NCBI RefSeq assembly: GCF_004121055.1
Contig: NZ_PYAL01000004.1
Span: 496,001-560,000 of the forward strand
Origin: Achromobacter aloeverae
GTDB lineage: Bacteria; Pseudomonadota; Gammaproteobacteria; Burkholderiales; Burkholderiaceae_B
Reading direction: 5' to 3'
Length of the DNA stretch: 64,000 nucleotides
In this document: positions 1-9,076 of the stretch, piece after piece
How positions within the stretch are numbered: position 1 is the first letter of the stretch
Layout: every line of letters starts with the position of its first letter
Notes under the pieces: generated by a model
Told to the model about the DNA's origin: nothing
Seen by the model: the letters and a program-made list of their open reading frames with translations, nothing else
Database searches by the model: none
Program-made: the position numbers and the translations under genes

Positions 1-2
1 GC

Positions 3-506
3 GCGCAGATCGGCCCGCTGATCGACCCGGCATCGGCGTCGGCGGTGCAGGCGCGCATCGAGGCCGCGCAGCAGGAGGCCGACGAAGTCGTGCTGGCGGG
101 GCGGCGGCTGGACGGTGAACTGGCCGCGGGCTGCTTCGTGTCGCCCACGCTGGTCGCGCACCGCGATACGCAGGCCTTCTTCGTGCAGGAAGAGATCTTC
201 GGCCCGCTGCTGGTGCTGGAACGATTCGAGGACGAAGCCGAGGCCGTGGCGCGCGCCAACCATACCGAATACGGCCTGTCGGCCAGCGTCTGGACGCACG
301 ACGGCGCGCGCGGCATGCGCGTCGCCCGCGCGCTGCGCAATGGCACGGTCTGGCTGAACGACCACAACAAGCTGTTCGCCGAAGCCGAGACCGGCGGCTA
401 CCGGCGCAGCGGCATCGGCCGCCTGCATGGCTACGACGCCTTGATCGATTTCATGGAAATCAAGCACATCTACCAGGAAGCCGGCGTGGTCCCACGCATG
501 GCTTAG
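3..506 (+). CDS. Aldehyde dehydrogenase, C-terminal part (5' end outside window)
   Basis: This is the last 167 residues of an NAD(P)-dependent aldehyde dehydrogenase; the reading frame is open to the left edge, so the start and the N-terminal cofactor domain are missing. The visible part has the family hallmarks EEIFGPLL and the C-terminal stretch with WLNDHNK and GGYRRSGIGR. The catalytic Cys lies upstream of the window. It is followed, 150 bases later, by a run of furan-degradation genes, so oxidation of a furan aldehyde (furfural or a formylfuroate) to the acid is a reasonable inference. The family call is firm; the substrate is a guess from context. Confidence 0.9.
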   Translation, partial: AQIGPLIDPASASAVQARIEAAQQEADEVVLAGRRLDGELAAGCFVSPTLVAHRDTQAFFVQEEIFGPLLVLERFEDEAEAVARANHTEYGLSASVWTHDGARGMRVARALRNGTVWLNDHNKLFAEAETGGYRRSGIGRLHGYDALIDFMEIKHIYQEAGVVPRMA

Positions 507-559
507 ACGCCCCTGGGGGGAAGTCGGGCCGCCGCGCCTGTCGCGGCCGTGTCCGGCGG

Positions 560-593
560 CCAGGCGTACGCGCTTGCCAGCGGGTACGCCTGG
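560..593. promoter_or_regulatory. Perfect 10-bp inverted repeat between aldehyde dehydrogenase and Bug gene
   Basis: CCAGGCGTAC at 560-569 and GTACGCCTGG at 584-593 are exact reverse complements with a 14-base spacer. The element sits in the 150-base gap between the aldehyde dehydrogenase and the solute receptor. No T-run follows, so a simple terminator is unlikely. It could be an operator for the cluster regulator or an RNA hairpin that separates expression of the two genes. Nothing else is recognised in this gap apart from a weak GGAG before the next start. Confidence 0.45.
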
Positions 594-656
594 ATAAACA
601 CACCGACATAAAGGAAAGGACCGCGTTGACGGTCCGTATCGTGGAGACGACGCAAT

Positions 657-1640
657 ATGAAGACGCGCATGGGGAAGTACTTGCAGGTAGCCTTTGCCGC
701 CCTGGTGGGCGCGGCGGCCTTGACGGCGGGCGGCGCGGCTCGGGCCGCCTACCCGGAGAAGGCCGTACGCATCATCGTGCCCTACACGCCGGGGGGATTC
801 AACGACACCATGGCGCGCCTGTTCGCGAAGAAACTGCAGGAGGCCTACAAGCAGCCCTTCATCGTGGAGAACAAGCCGGGCGCCGGGACCATCGTGGGCA
901 CGGAGCAGGGCGCGCGCGCCGCGCCCGACGGCTACACGCTGACCATCGTCGGCTTTCCGCTGGTGGCCAACCAGTTTCTCTACAAGAAGCTGCCTTATGA
1001 CGCGAAGGACTTCGCGCCCATCATCGTCGGCGCGCAGACGCCCAATTTCCTGGTCGTGAAGACGTCGTCGCCGGTCAAGTCGCTGGCCGACTTCGTCAAG
1101 CAGGCCAAGGAACGTCCGGGCCGGCTGAACTATGCAACCGCCGGCACGGGAACGTCCAACCACCTGACCATGGTGTATTTCGAAGAGCAGGCCAAGGTGT
1201 CCCTGGTCCAGGTCCCCTACAAGGGCAGCGCGCCCATGGTGACCGACCTGCTCGGCGGCCAGGTCGACGTCATGTTCGACAACAGCCCGAATGTGCTGCC
1301 CCATCTGAACGCCGGGAAGATGCGCGCGCTGGCGGTGACCAGCGAAAAGCGCTCCGCGCTGGCTCCCAATGTGCCGACTGTGGCGGAACAGGGCTATCCC
1401 GACTTCAGCGTGGCGGTCTGGTATGGCCTGGCCGCGCCCGCGGGCACGCCGCCGGCCATCGTGTCGTCCCTGAACGAGGTGCTGAACCAGGCCTTGCAGT
1501 CGCCCGACGTGAAGAAGGTGTTCGCCGACCAGGGCGTCGAGCCCGTGGGCGGCTCCGTCCAGGACTTCCAGGCCTTCTTCGACGGCCAGATCAAGAAGTG
1601 GGGCGGCGTGATACGCAACGCCGGAATCCAGGCGGAATAG
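657..1640 (+). CDS. Tripartite tricarboxylate (Bug/TctC) family periplasmic solute receptor
   Basis: This 327-residue protein is a Bug-type extracytoplasmic solute receptor. A signal peptide of about 30 residues ends in GGAARA, and the mature protein starts with YPEKAVRIIVPYTPGG, the family's usual opening. Other hallmarks are VENKPGAGTIVGTE, the NYAT-GTGTSNHL segment and VPYKGSAPMVTDLLGGQVD. Such receptors bind carboxylates and normally feed a TctAB permease, but no tctA or tctB is near. Its place directly before hmfABC suggests that it binds a furan carboxylate such as 2-furoate or furandicarboxylate, for uptake or sensing. The ligand is inferred. A second in-frame ATG at 669 is possible. 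Confidence 0.93.
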   Translation: MKTRMGKYLQVAFAALVGAAALTAGGAARAAYPEKAVRIIVPYTPGGFNDTMARLFAKKLQEAYKQPFIVENKPGAGTIVGTEQGARAAPDGYTLTIVGFPLVANQFLYKKLPYDAKDFAPIIVGAQTPNFLVVKTSSPVKSLADFVKQAKERPGRLNYATAGTGTSNHLTMVYFEEQAKVSLVQVPYKGSAPMVTDLLGGQVDVMFDNSPNVLPHLNAGKMRALAVTSEKRSALAPNVPTVAEQGYPDFSVAVWYGLAAPAGTPPAIVSSLNEVLNQALQSPDVKKVFADQGVEPVGGSVQDFQAFFDGQIKKWGGVIRNAGIQAE

Positions 1641-1685
1641 GACGCAGGCAGCCCACGACATCCCCACGCGGCAGCGCTCATCGAC

Positions 1686-4682
1686 ATGGACACCAGCACT
1701 CGACCATCCTTCCCCGCCGCGGACACCACGCCGCTCCGGCCTTCCCACGTGGGCCAGGGACGGGAGCGCGTGGAAGACCAGGCCATCCTGGCCGGACGCG
1801 GACGCTACGGCGACGATGCCGCCCTGCATCCGGGCACGCTGCACGCGGCCATTGTCCGGTCCCCCCATGCGCATGCACGCCTGACCGGCATCGACATCGC
1901 CAAGGCCATGGCGCTGCCCGGCGTGCGCGCCGTGCTGGTCGGCGCGGACCTGGCCGCGTGGTCGCGGCCCTTCGTGGTGGGCGTCAAGCAGCCGATGGAG
2001 CAATGGTCGCTGGCCGTCGACAAGGTGCGCTACGTCGGCGAACCGGTGGCGGTGGTGGTCGCGGAAAACCGCTACCTGGCCGAGGACGGCGCCGACCTGG
2101 TGCAGGTGTCCTATGAACCGCTGGCCGCCGTGGTCACCGTCGAGGACGCCTGTGCCGAGGGCGCGGCGGTGCTGCACGAGAAGGTGGGCGGCAATGTCGT
2201 CAGCGACCGGTCCTTCCGCTATGGCGATCCGGAGGCGGCGTTCGCCGCGGCGGCGCACCGCATCGGGATGACCATCCGCTATCCCCGCAATTCCTGCACG
2301 CCCATCGAATGCGCGGTCGTCGTGGCCGAGTACCTGTCGGCCCAGGACGGCTACGACGTGCAGTCCAATTTCATGGGGCCGTTCTCGCTGCACACGGTCA
2401 TGGCGCTGGCCTTGAAGGTGCCGGGCAACCGGCTGCGCCACCGCACGTTTCCCGATTCCGGCGGCAGCTTCGGCGTCAAGCAGGCGGTATTCCCCTACGC
2501 GGTCCTGATGTGCCTGGCCGCGCGCAAGGCCGGCGCGCCGGTGAAGTGGGTGGAGGACCGGCTGGAGCATCTCGCGGCGGCGACGTCCGCGACCGGCCGC
2601 TTGTCTCATATCGAAGCCGCCGTGCAGGCCGACGGCCGTATCACGGCACTGTCCTACGACCAGTTCGACGATTGCGGCGGCTACCTGCGCGCGCCCGAGC
2701 CGGCGACGTTCTATCGCATGCACGGTTGCCTGACCGGGCCCTACGATATCCCGAACCTGGCGGTGCGCAACCGGGTGGTGTTGACCAACAAGACGCCGGC
2801 GGGGCTGGTGCGCGGCTTCGGCGGTCCGCAGGTGTACTTCGCGCTGGAGCGCCTGATGCAGCGCATCGCGCGCCAGCTGGATATCGATCCGCTGGAGCTG
2901 TACCGGCGCAACTTCATCGCGGCCGACGCCTTTCCCTACAGGGCGGCGGCGGGCGCGCTGCTGGATTCGGGCAACTACCCGGGCGCGCTGGACCTCGTGC
3001 GGTCCAAGGGCGGCCTGGAGGAATTGCTGGCGCGGCGCGACCAGGTGCGAGCCCGGGGCGGCTTGTACGGCATCGGCTACGCCGCCATTGTCGAGCCCTC
3101 GATCTCCAACATGGGCTACATCACCACGGTGCTGCCGCGCGAGGCGCGGGAGAAGGCCGGTCCCAAGAACGGCGCCATCGCGGCGGCCACCGTGTCGGTC
3201 GACCCCCTGGGCGGCGTCAATGTGGTGATTGCCTCGGCGCCGGCCGGGCAAGGGCACAAGACCGTCTGCGCGCAGGTGGCGGCGGATGTCTTCGGCGTGG
3301 ATCCCTCGGCGGTCTCGGTCAATATCGAGTTCGACACCCAGAAAGACGGCTGGTCCGTGGCGGCCGGCAATTATTCCAGCCGGTTTGCCGGCGCGGTGGC
3401 GGGCACGGTGCACCTGGCGGCGACGAAGTTGCGCGACAAGCTGGCCGGCATCGCGGCGCATCAGTTCGGGTGCGCGCCGGATGACATCGTTTTCGCCGAC
3501 GGCAGGATAGGCCGGCGCGACCAGCCGGACGCGGCCCAGCCCTTCGCGCGTCTCGCGGCCAGTCCGCATTGGGCGCCCGCGCTGCTGCCGCCCGGCGTCG
3601 AGCCGGGCCTGCGCGAGACCGTCTTCTGGACGCCGCCGCAGCTCAGCGCCCCGGACGACCAGGACCGCGTGAACACGTCGGCCGCGTACGGCTTCGCCTT
3701 CGATGTGTGCGCCGTGGAGGTCGATCCCGCCACGGGTCGCGTGCGCGTCGACCGCTACATCACCACGCACGACGCGGGCCGCATCCTCAATCCCGCGTTG
3801 GCCGACGGGCAGATCCGCGGCGCCTTCGCCCAGGGCCTGGGCGCCGCGCTGATGGAGGAATTCCGCTACGGGCAGGACGGCAGCTTCCAGTCCGGCACTT
3901 TCGCCGACTACCTGGTGCCGACCACCTGCGAGGTCCCGGAGCCGGTCATCCTGCATATGGCAACGCCCAGCCCTTTTACGCCGTTGGGCGCCAAGGGCCT
4001 GGGCGAGGGCAACAATATGAGCACCCCGGTTTGCGTGGCGAACGCGGTGGCGGATGCGCTGGGCGCGGACGACGTGACCCTGCCGCTGACGCCCGCCAAG
4101 GTCATGCACCTCATCGGGATGGCGGACCCGCCGCCCTCGGCCGGCGCGGTCCGGCTGGCGCCGGCCGCCGGCAAGAGCGGCAAGTCGCTGTCCGCGCGCG
4201 GCGAAGTCAGGCTGTCCGCCACGCCCGAGGCCGTGTTCGCGGTGCTGATGGATCCCGCCGCGCTGGCCAAGGTGATCCCGGGCTGCAATGCCCTGAATCC
4301 CGCCGGGGAAAACCGCTATCGCGCCGACGTCACCGTGGGCGTGGGCATGATCAAGGCCCGCTACGCCGCCGAGGTCGCCTTGTCCGACCTGGACCCGCCG
4401 CGCAGCCTGCGCCTGTCCGGCACGGGGATATCGAGCGTGGGCACCGCCAAGGGCAGCGGCCTGGTGACGCTGCAACCGCAAGACGGCGGCACCCTGCTGA
4501 CCTACGACTACGAGGCCGAGGTCTCCGGCAAGGTGGCGGCCGTGGGCGGCCGCATGCTGGAAGGCGCCGCCCGCATCGTGCTGCGTCAGCTTTTCGATCA
4601 ACTGGGCCGCCAGGCTGGCGGCGGCACGGCGGCCGAGCCGTGGTGGCGGCGCCTTCTGGGCCGCTGGAGGCGTGTATCGTGA
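1686..4682 (+). CDS. hmfA: Furoyl-CoA dehydrogenase molybdenum subunit with fused C-terminal CoxG-like domain
   Basis: At 998 residues this combines a molybdopterin-binding large subunit of the xanthine dehydrogenase family (about 1-790) with a CoxG/SRPBCC-type domain (about 835-975). Visible Mo-site motifs are GGSFGVKQ, VRGFGGPQ near residue 378, GQGHKT, and GAKGLGEG with the likely catalytic base Glu774. The CO-dehydrogenase active-site Cys motif is absent, so this is not a CO oxidiser. With the next two genes it would hydroxylate 2-furoyl-CoA at C5. Its stop overlaps the GTG of hmfB. The symbol rests on the neighbouring hmf set. Ordinary large subunits are near 780 residues, so the CoxG tail is an addition, perhaps for insertion of the cofactor or membrane contact. 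Confidence 0.85.
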   Translation: MDTSTRPSFPAADTTPLRPSHVGQGRERVEDQAILAGRGRYGDDAALHPGTLHAAIVRSPHAHARLTGIDIAKAMALPGVRAVLVGADLAAWSRPFVVGVKQPMEQWSLAVDKVRYVGEPVAVVVAENRYLAEDGADLVQVSYEPLAAVVTVEDACAEGAAVLHEKVGGNVVSDRSFRYGDPEAAFAAAAHRIGMTIRYPRNSCTPIECAVVVAEYLSAQDGYDVQSNFMGPFSLHTVMALALKVPGNRLRHRTFPDSGGSFGVKQAVFPYAVLMCLAARKAGAPVKWVEDRLEHLAAATSATGRLSHIEAAVQADGRITALSYDQFDDCGGYLRAPEPATFYRMHGCLTGPYDIPNLAVRNRVVLTNKTPAGLVRGFGGPQVYFALERLMQRIARQLDIDPLELYRRNFIAADAFPYRAAAGALLDSGNYPGALDLVRSKGGLEELLARRDQVRARGGLYGIGYAAIVEPSISNMGYITTVLPREAREKAGPKNGAIAAATVSVDPLGGVNVVIASAPAGQGHKTVCAQVAADVFGVDPSAVSVNIEFDTQKDGWSVAAGNYSSRFAGAVAGTVHLAATKLRDKLAGIAAHQFGCAPDDIVFADGRIGRRDQPDAAQPFARLAASPHWAPALLPPGVEPGLRETVFWTPPQLSAPDDQDRVNTSAAYGFAFDVCAVEVDPATGRVRVDRYITTHDAGRILNPALADGQIRGAFAQGLGAALMEEFRYGQDGSFQSGTFADYLVPTTCEVPEPVILHMATPSPFTPLGAKGLGEGNNMSTPVCVANAVADALGADDVTLPLTPAKVMHLIGMADPPPSAGAVRLAPAAGKSGKSLSARGEVRLSATPEAVFAVLMDPAALAKVIPGCNALNPAGENRYRADVTVGVGMIKARYAAEVALSDLDPPRSLRLSGTGISSVGTAKGSGLVTLQPQDGGTLLTYDYEAEVSGKVAAVGGRMLEGAARIVLRQLFDQLGRQAGGGTAAEPWWRRLLGRWRRVS

Positions 4683-5521
4683 AACCCCAGGCTTTCGACT
4701 ACATCCGCGCGGACCATGCCCAGGATGCACTGGACGCCTTGTCCGAACTGGGCGCCGACGGCCGCATCCTGGCCGGCGGCCAGTCGCTCATGGCCGTGCT
4801 GAACATGCGCCTGGCCCAGCCCACGGCGCTGATCGATATCTCGCGCGCCGCCGATCTCGATTATGTGACGGTCGAGCAGGGGTGGATGACCATAGGCGCG
4901 GCGACCACGCAGGCCAAGGTCGAGTGGCGGCCCGGCCTGGCGGCCGAGGTGCCCATGCTGGCGCAGGCGATTCCCTTCATCTCGCATTTCCAGATCCGCA
5001 ATCGCGGGACGGTCTGCGGATCGGTGGCGCATGCGGATCCCAGCGCGGAGTTGCCGCTGGTGCTCGCCGCGCTGGGCGGAGAGGTGCTGCTGCGCACGCG
5101 CCGCAAGCAGCGCACGCTGCCGGCGGAGGAGTTCTTCCAGGGCATGCTGATGACGGCGCGCGCGCCGGATGAACTGGTGGCGGCCGTGCGTTATCCCCTG
5201 GCGGCGCCCGGCACGCGCTACGCCTTCGACGAATTCTCGTCCCGGCATGGCGACTTCGCCATTGCGTCCGTCGCGGCCGTGGCCGATGACAAGCAGTTGA
5301 CGCTGGCGGTCGGCGGCGTGGCCGACCGGCCCATGGTGCGGCGTTGGCCGCGCATGCCGGCGGCGGACCTGGCCAGCGCCGTGAACGACTTCGCGTGGCA
5401 GCTGGACGCGCAGGACGACGGGCACGCCACGGCGGTATTTCGCCGCCATCTGGTGCGCACATTGGGCGCGCGTGCCCTGGGCAAGGTGATGCGTGCCGAT
5501 GCAGGAGGGGAGGTCGCATGA
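4679..5521 (+). CDS. hmfB: Furoyl-CoA dehydrogenase FAD-binding subunit
   Basis: This is a 280-residue medium subunit of the CoxM/XdhB type. It begins with GTG in a GTGA overlap with the large-subunit stop. The first FAD motif, LAGGQSL, is at residues 31-37 and the second is RNRGTVCGSVAHADP. It passes electrons between the 2Fe-2S subunit and an external acceptor. The 4Fe-4S insertion that marks 4-hydroxybenzoyl-CoA reductase beta subunits is absent, since the length is that of the plain family. This supports an oxidising dehydrogenase rather than a reductase. Its stop overlaps the start of hmfC, so the three subunits are probably made in step. Confidence 0.85.
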   Translation: MKPQAFDYIRADHAQDALDALSELGADGRILAGGQSLMAVLNMRLAQPTALIDISRAADLDYVTVEQGWMTIGAATTQAKVEWRPGLAAEVPMLAQAIPFISHFQIRNRGTVCGSVAHADPSAELPLVLAALGGEVLLRTRRKQRTLPAEEFFQGMLMTARAPDELVAAVRYPLAAPGTRYAFDEFSSRHGDFAIASVAAVADDKQLTLAVGGVADRPMVRRWPRMPAADLASAVNDFAWQLDAQDDGHATAVFRRHLVRTLGARALGKVMRADAGGEVA

Positions 5522-6030
5522 AACGGCTGAAACGCGATGAGGCGCACACGGTGTCCTTCATCCTCAATGGCGAGCCGCGCCGCGCGGCGTGCGAGTCGCG
5601 CACCCTGCTGTCGGACCATCTTCGGCACGGCCTTGGAGCCACCGGCACGCACGTCGGCTGCGAACACGGCGTCTGCGGCGCATGCACCGTGTTGATCGAT
5701 GGCGTGGCGGGCCGTGCCTGCATGACGCTGGCGGTCCAGGTGGAAGGGCGCAACGTCGATACGGTGGAAGGCCTGGCCGGCCGCGAGAGCGAATTGAACG
5801 ACCTGCAGCGCGCGTTCCGGCGCAACCATGCGTTGCAGTGCGGGTTCTGCACGGCCGGGATCCTGATGTCCTGCCAGGACTACCTGGGACGCAATCCGGA
5901 CCCCAGCGAACAGGAGGTGCGCGACATGTTGTCCGGGCACCTGTGCCGGTGCACCGGCTACACGAATATCGTCAAGGCCGTGCTGGAAACCGCGGCCGAA
6001 CGACGGGCGGCATTACGAGGAGCGGGGTAG
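5518..6030 (+). CDS. hmfC: Furoyl-CoA dehydrogenase 2Fe-2S subunit
   Basis: This 170-residue small subunit carries two 2Fe-2S clusters. The plant-ferredoxin-type cluster has Cys48, Cys53, Cys56 and Cys68 (GCEHGVCGACT). The second has Cys108, Cys111, Cys143 and Cys145 (QCGFC and HLCRCTGY). The ATG at 5518 overlaps the previous TGA and follows an excellent GGAGGGGAGG ribosome site. The protein relays electrons from the molybdenum centre to FAD. All eight cluster ligands are present, so the complex should be functional. Order large-medium-small is one of the common arrangements in this enzyme family. Confidence 0.88.
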   Translation: MKRLKRDEAHTVSFILNGEPRRAACESRTLLSDHLRHGLGATGTHVGCEHGVCGACTVLIDGVAGRACMTLAVQVEGRNVDTVEGLAGRESELNDLQRAFRRNHALQCGFCTAGILMSCQDYLGRNPDPSEQEVRDMLSGHLCRCTGYTNIVKAVLETAAERRAALRGAG

Positions 6031-6032
6031 AC

Positions 6033-7583
6033 ATGCTGGACCTTGGAAAGACCTTCTTGCAGAGCGTCGAGCGCAGCCCCGACGCAACGGCCATCGTGGA
6101 TGGCGAGACATCGCGCGACTATGCCGCCTGGCATGGCGACATCGCGGCCCTGGGCGGCGCGCTGGCGGACATGGGCCTGCGCAAGGGCGAGCGGGTGCTC
6201 GCCGTGCTGCAGAACCGGTACGAGATGGCGACCCTGCACTGGGCCTGCCAGTTCCTCGGCCTGGTCATGACGCCCTTGAACTGGCGCGCGAAACCGGAGG
6301 AAGTGGTCTATTGCATCGAGAACGCGGAAGCCCGCGCGGTGTTTTTCGAGTCGGCCAGCGCGGAGGCCGTGACCAGCGCCGCGGCGCAATGCGGCATACC
6401 GGCCGTGGCCGTGGGCGATACGCCGGGCGCGCTGCATTTCGATGCCCTGCTGGCGGCCCATCGCGGTGCGCCGCTGGCGCCCGTGGCGCGGGCCGACGAC
6501 CATTCCTTGATGCTTTATACGTCCGGCACCACCGGCAAGCCCAAGGGCGTGCCGCGCCGCCATCGCCACGAGCGCGCCGCCGCCCTGGCCCATGTGGCGC
6601 AGAACCTGTACGGCCGCGGCGAGCGGACCCTGGGCGTGATGCCGCTGTACCACACCATGGGCGTGCGTTCGCTATTGGCCATGGCCCTGGTCGACGGGCT
6701 GTTCGTCTGCATGCCCAGGTTCGATCCCGCCGGCACGCTGGAAGTGATCGCGCGCCACCGGCTGACCTGCCTTTACCTGGTGCCCACGCTCTACCACGAC
6801 ATGCTGGCCTGCCGGGAACGCCTGGGCGGCGACGTGTCCTCGGTGACCAAGCTGGGTTTCGCCGGCGCGCCGATGCACGACGCCCTGTTGCAGCGCCTGG
6901 ACCAGGTGTTCAAGCCCAGTCTTTTCGTCAATCACTACGGATCGTCGGAAATCTACACGGTGGCCATCGATGCCGACGCCACCCGCAAGCCGGGTAGCGC
7001 GGGCAAGGCGGGCATCAATACGCGGTTGCGCGTGGTGGCGCTGGGCGCGGAAGACCCGGGGGCGCCCGAGGCGCTGGCCGCGCGTGGCGAGGAGGGCGAG
7101 ATCGTCGCCGACCTGGCGGGCGACGAAGCCTTCGAGGGCTACTGGAAGCGCCCCGACGCCGACGCCAAGTCGATACGCAACGGCTGGTACCGCACCGGCG
7201 ACACCGGTTATGTGGACCAGGATGGCGACCTGTACGTCACGGGCCGCGTGGATGACATGATCATCAGCGGCGGCGAGAACATTTCCCCGGTGGATATCGA
7301 GTCCGTGCTGTCGCTGCACCCGGCGGTGGACGAAGTGACCGTCGCGGGCATGCCCGACGAACGCTGGGGACAGCGGGTCGTCGCCTTCGTCAAGCGCAAG
7401 GCCGCCGTCGACGCGGCTGAACTGGACAACTATTGCCGCGGCTCGGATCTGCCGAATTTCAAGCGTCCCCGCGAGTATGTCTTCGTCAACGATATTCCCA
7501 AGTCGCCGGTCGGCAAGGTCTTGCGCCGCAAGCTGTCGGCGGGCGAATACGAACCCGATACATCGACCGGCGCGGCAGCGTAA
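6033..7583 (+). CDS. hmfD: 2-Furoyl-CoA synthetase (AMP-forming acid-CoA ligase)
   Basis: This 516-residue member of the ANL (acyl-CoA synthetase) superfamily activates a carboxylic acid to its CoA thioester at the cost of ATP to AMP. The nucleotide loop LYTSGTTGKPKG lies at 161-172, the adenine region is NHYGSSEI, the hinge region is YRTGDTGY, and the catalytic lysine is Lys495 in PKSPVGKVLRRKL. It resembles aryl-acid ligases such as benzoate or 4-chlorobenzoate CoA ligase. It starts two bases after the hmfC stop. Between a CoA-substrate dehydrogenase and a UbiD decarboxylase, 2-furoate is the expected substrate. Confidence 0.82.
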   Translation: MLDLGKTFLQSVERSPDATAIVDGETSRDYAAWHGDIAALGGALADMGLRKGERVLAVLQNRYEMATLHWACQFLGLVMTPLNWRAKPEEVVYCIENAEARAVFFESASAEAVTSAAAQCGIPAVAVGDTPGALHFDALLAAHRGAPLAPVARADDHSLMLYTSGTTGKPKGVPRRHRHERAAALAHVAQNLYGRGERTLGVMPLYHTMGVRSLLAMALVDGLFVCMPRFDPAGTLEVIARHRLTCLYLVPTLYHDMLACRERLGGDVSSVTKLGFAGAPMHDALLQRLDQVFKPSLFVNHYGSSEIYTVAIDADATRKPGSAGKAGINTRLRVVALGAEDPGAPEALAARGEEGEIVADLAGDEAFEGYWKRPDADAKSIRNGWYRTGDTGYVDQDGDLYVTGRVDDMIISGGENISPVDIESVLSLHPAVDEVTVAGMPDERWGQRVVAFVKRKAAVDAAELDNYCRGSDLPNFKRPREYVFVNDIPKSPVGKVLRRKLSAGEYEPDTSTGAAA

Positions 7584-7625
7584 GCGCGCGGACCTATCCC
7601 TGTAACCTGACACGTCGAGCTGAAT

Positions 7626-9074
7626 ATGACGCAACCTGAACCTCGCAAGGCAGCCCATACCGACCTGCGCGGCTGGCTGAACCACCTGTCCGCCACGGAC
7701 CGCCTTTCGGTGATCAAGCCGGGCGCGGCGCTGGAGCACGAGCTGGCGGCGATCGCCAAGCGCCTGGACGGCAAGCAGGCGGCCTATTTCCCGCAGCCCG
7801 GCGGCCACGCCGTGCCGGTGGTGTCCGGCTTCATGTCCCGGCGCGCCTGGATCGCGGAAGCCATGGGCGTGCCGGAGTCGGAACTGCTGGCGGCGTTTCG
7901 CAATGCCGCGGCCGAGCCCATCCCTTCCAAAGAGGTGCCGCAAGCCGACGCGCCTTGCCAGCAGGTGGTGCATCGCGACCCCGACGTGCGGGCGATCCTG
8001 CCCATCCCCACCCACAGCGAGCACGACAACGGGCCCTATATCACCGCCGGCATGGTGATCGCCCGCAATCCCGTCACGGGCGTCCAGAACGTCTCGATCA
8101 ACCGCATCCAGGTGCACGCCAAGGACCGCATGGCCATCCTGATGCTGCCGCGCCACCTGCTCGCCTTCTACAAGGAGGCCGAAAAGCGTGGGCAGGACCT
8201 GCCCGTGGCCGTGGTGATCGGCGCCGATCCGCTCACCTTGCTGGCCTCGCAGGCGATCTCGCCCATCGACAGCGACGAACTGGAGGTTGCCGGCGCGCTG
8301 CACGGCGGCCCGCTGCGCGTGGTCCGCTGCCTGACCAACGGCGTGCACGTGCCGGCCGACGCCGAAATCGTGATCGAGGGCCGTATCCTGCACGACGAGC
8401 GCGTGGCCGAAGGGCCCTTCGGCGAGTTTCCCAAGTACTACAGCGCCCGCGAACAGCGCGAGGTGATCGCCGTGGACGCGATTACCCATCGCCGCTCGCC
8501 GATCTTCCATACCATCGTGCCGGCGGAGATGGAGCACCTGCTGCTGGGGTCCATTCCCCGCGAAGCGACCTTGCTGGCGCATTTGCAGCGCAGCTTCCCG
8601 AATGTGCTGGACGTGCACCTTTCCATCGGCGGCGTGGGCCGCTACCACCTGTACGTCAAGCTGCGCAAGACGCACGAGGGCCAGCCGAAGAACGTGATCC
8701 TGGGGGCCTTTGGCGCGCACTACGATATCAAGCAGGTCATCGTGGTCGACGATGACGTGGAGGTCCACGATACGCAGCAAGTGGAGTGGGCCGTGGCGAC
8801 GCGCTTCCAGGCCGATCGCGACCTGGTGGTGATCAGCGGCGCGCAGGGGTCGGCGCTGGACCCGTCCACGACGCTGGGCGGCGCGCAGGCGGGCCAGGTC
8901 GCGCCCGCCCATGAACAAGGCATCAGCGCCAAGATGGGGCTGGACGCCACCCGGCCCGTCAAGTACCAGGAGCACACCTTCACCCGGGTGCGCGTGCCGG
9001 GCGAAGATAGCGTGGACCTGTCGGCATGGGTCGACGCCGGCCGCCATGTGGACTTCACGGCGACCGGGGGGTGA
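7626..9074 (+). CDS. hmfF: UbiD-family prenyl-FMN decarboxylase, probable 2,5-furandicarboxylate decarboxylase
   Basis: This 482-residue UbiD-family enzyme should remove one carboxyl of furandicarboxylate to give 2-furoate. The family's acidic pair is seen as Glu262 and Glu267 in EGPFGEF, with the same five-residue offset as the well-studied fungal ferulate decarboxylase. The segment SINRIQV holds the probable cofactor-contacting Arg. The cofactor is prenylated FMN, made by the UbiX-like product of the next gene, whose start lies two bases past this stop. The pairing of UbiD and UbiX with a furoyl-CoA synthetase is the main reason for the furan call; other heteroaromatic or aromatic acids cannot be excluded from sequence alone. 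Confidence 0.82.
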   Translation: MTQPEPRKAAHTDLRGWLNHLSATDRLSVIKPGAALEHELAAIAKRLDGKQAAYFPQPGGHAVPVVSGFMSRRAWIAEAMGVPESELLAAFRNAAAEPIPSKEVPQADAPCQQVVHRDPDVRAILPIPTHSEHDNGPYITAGMVIARNPVTGVQNVSINRIQVHAKDRMAILMLPRHLLAFYKEAEKRGQDLPVAVVIGADPLTLLASQAISPIDSDELEVAGALHGGPLRVVRCLTNGVHVPADAEIVIEGRILHDERVAEGPFGEFPKYYSAREQREVIAVDAITHRRSPIFHTIVPAEMEHLLLGSIPREATLLAHLQRSFPNVLDVHLSIGGVGRYHLYVKLRKTHEGQPKNVILGAFGAHYDIKQVIVVDDDVEVHDTQQVEWAVATRFQADRDLVVISGAQGSALDPSTTLGGAQAGQVAPAHEQGISAKMGLDATRPVKYQEHTFTRVRVPGEDSVDLSAWVDAGRHVDFTATGG

Positions 9075-9076
9075 TC

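Noticed and set aside
3569-4678. Extended reading frame upstream of the hmfB start
   Set aside because: It lies inside hmfA in another frame. The FAD subunit begins at GTG 4679, where homology starts.
1686-6030. Aerobic carbon monoxide dehydrogenase (coxLMS)
   Set aside because: The large subunit lacks the active-site Cys motif of CO dehydrogenases, and the neighbours are furan and acyl-CoA genes.
6672-9047. Long minus-strand open frame (791 codons) opposite the CoA ligase and UbiD genes
   Set aside because: It is antisense to two well-supported genes, is rich in His/Arg/Gly as expected of a GC-rich shadow, and has no family motif.
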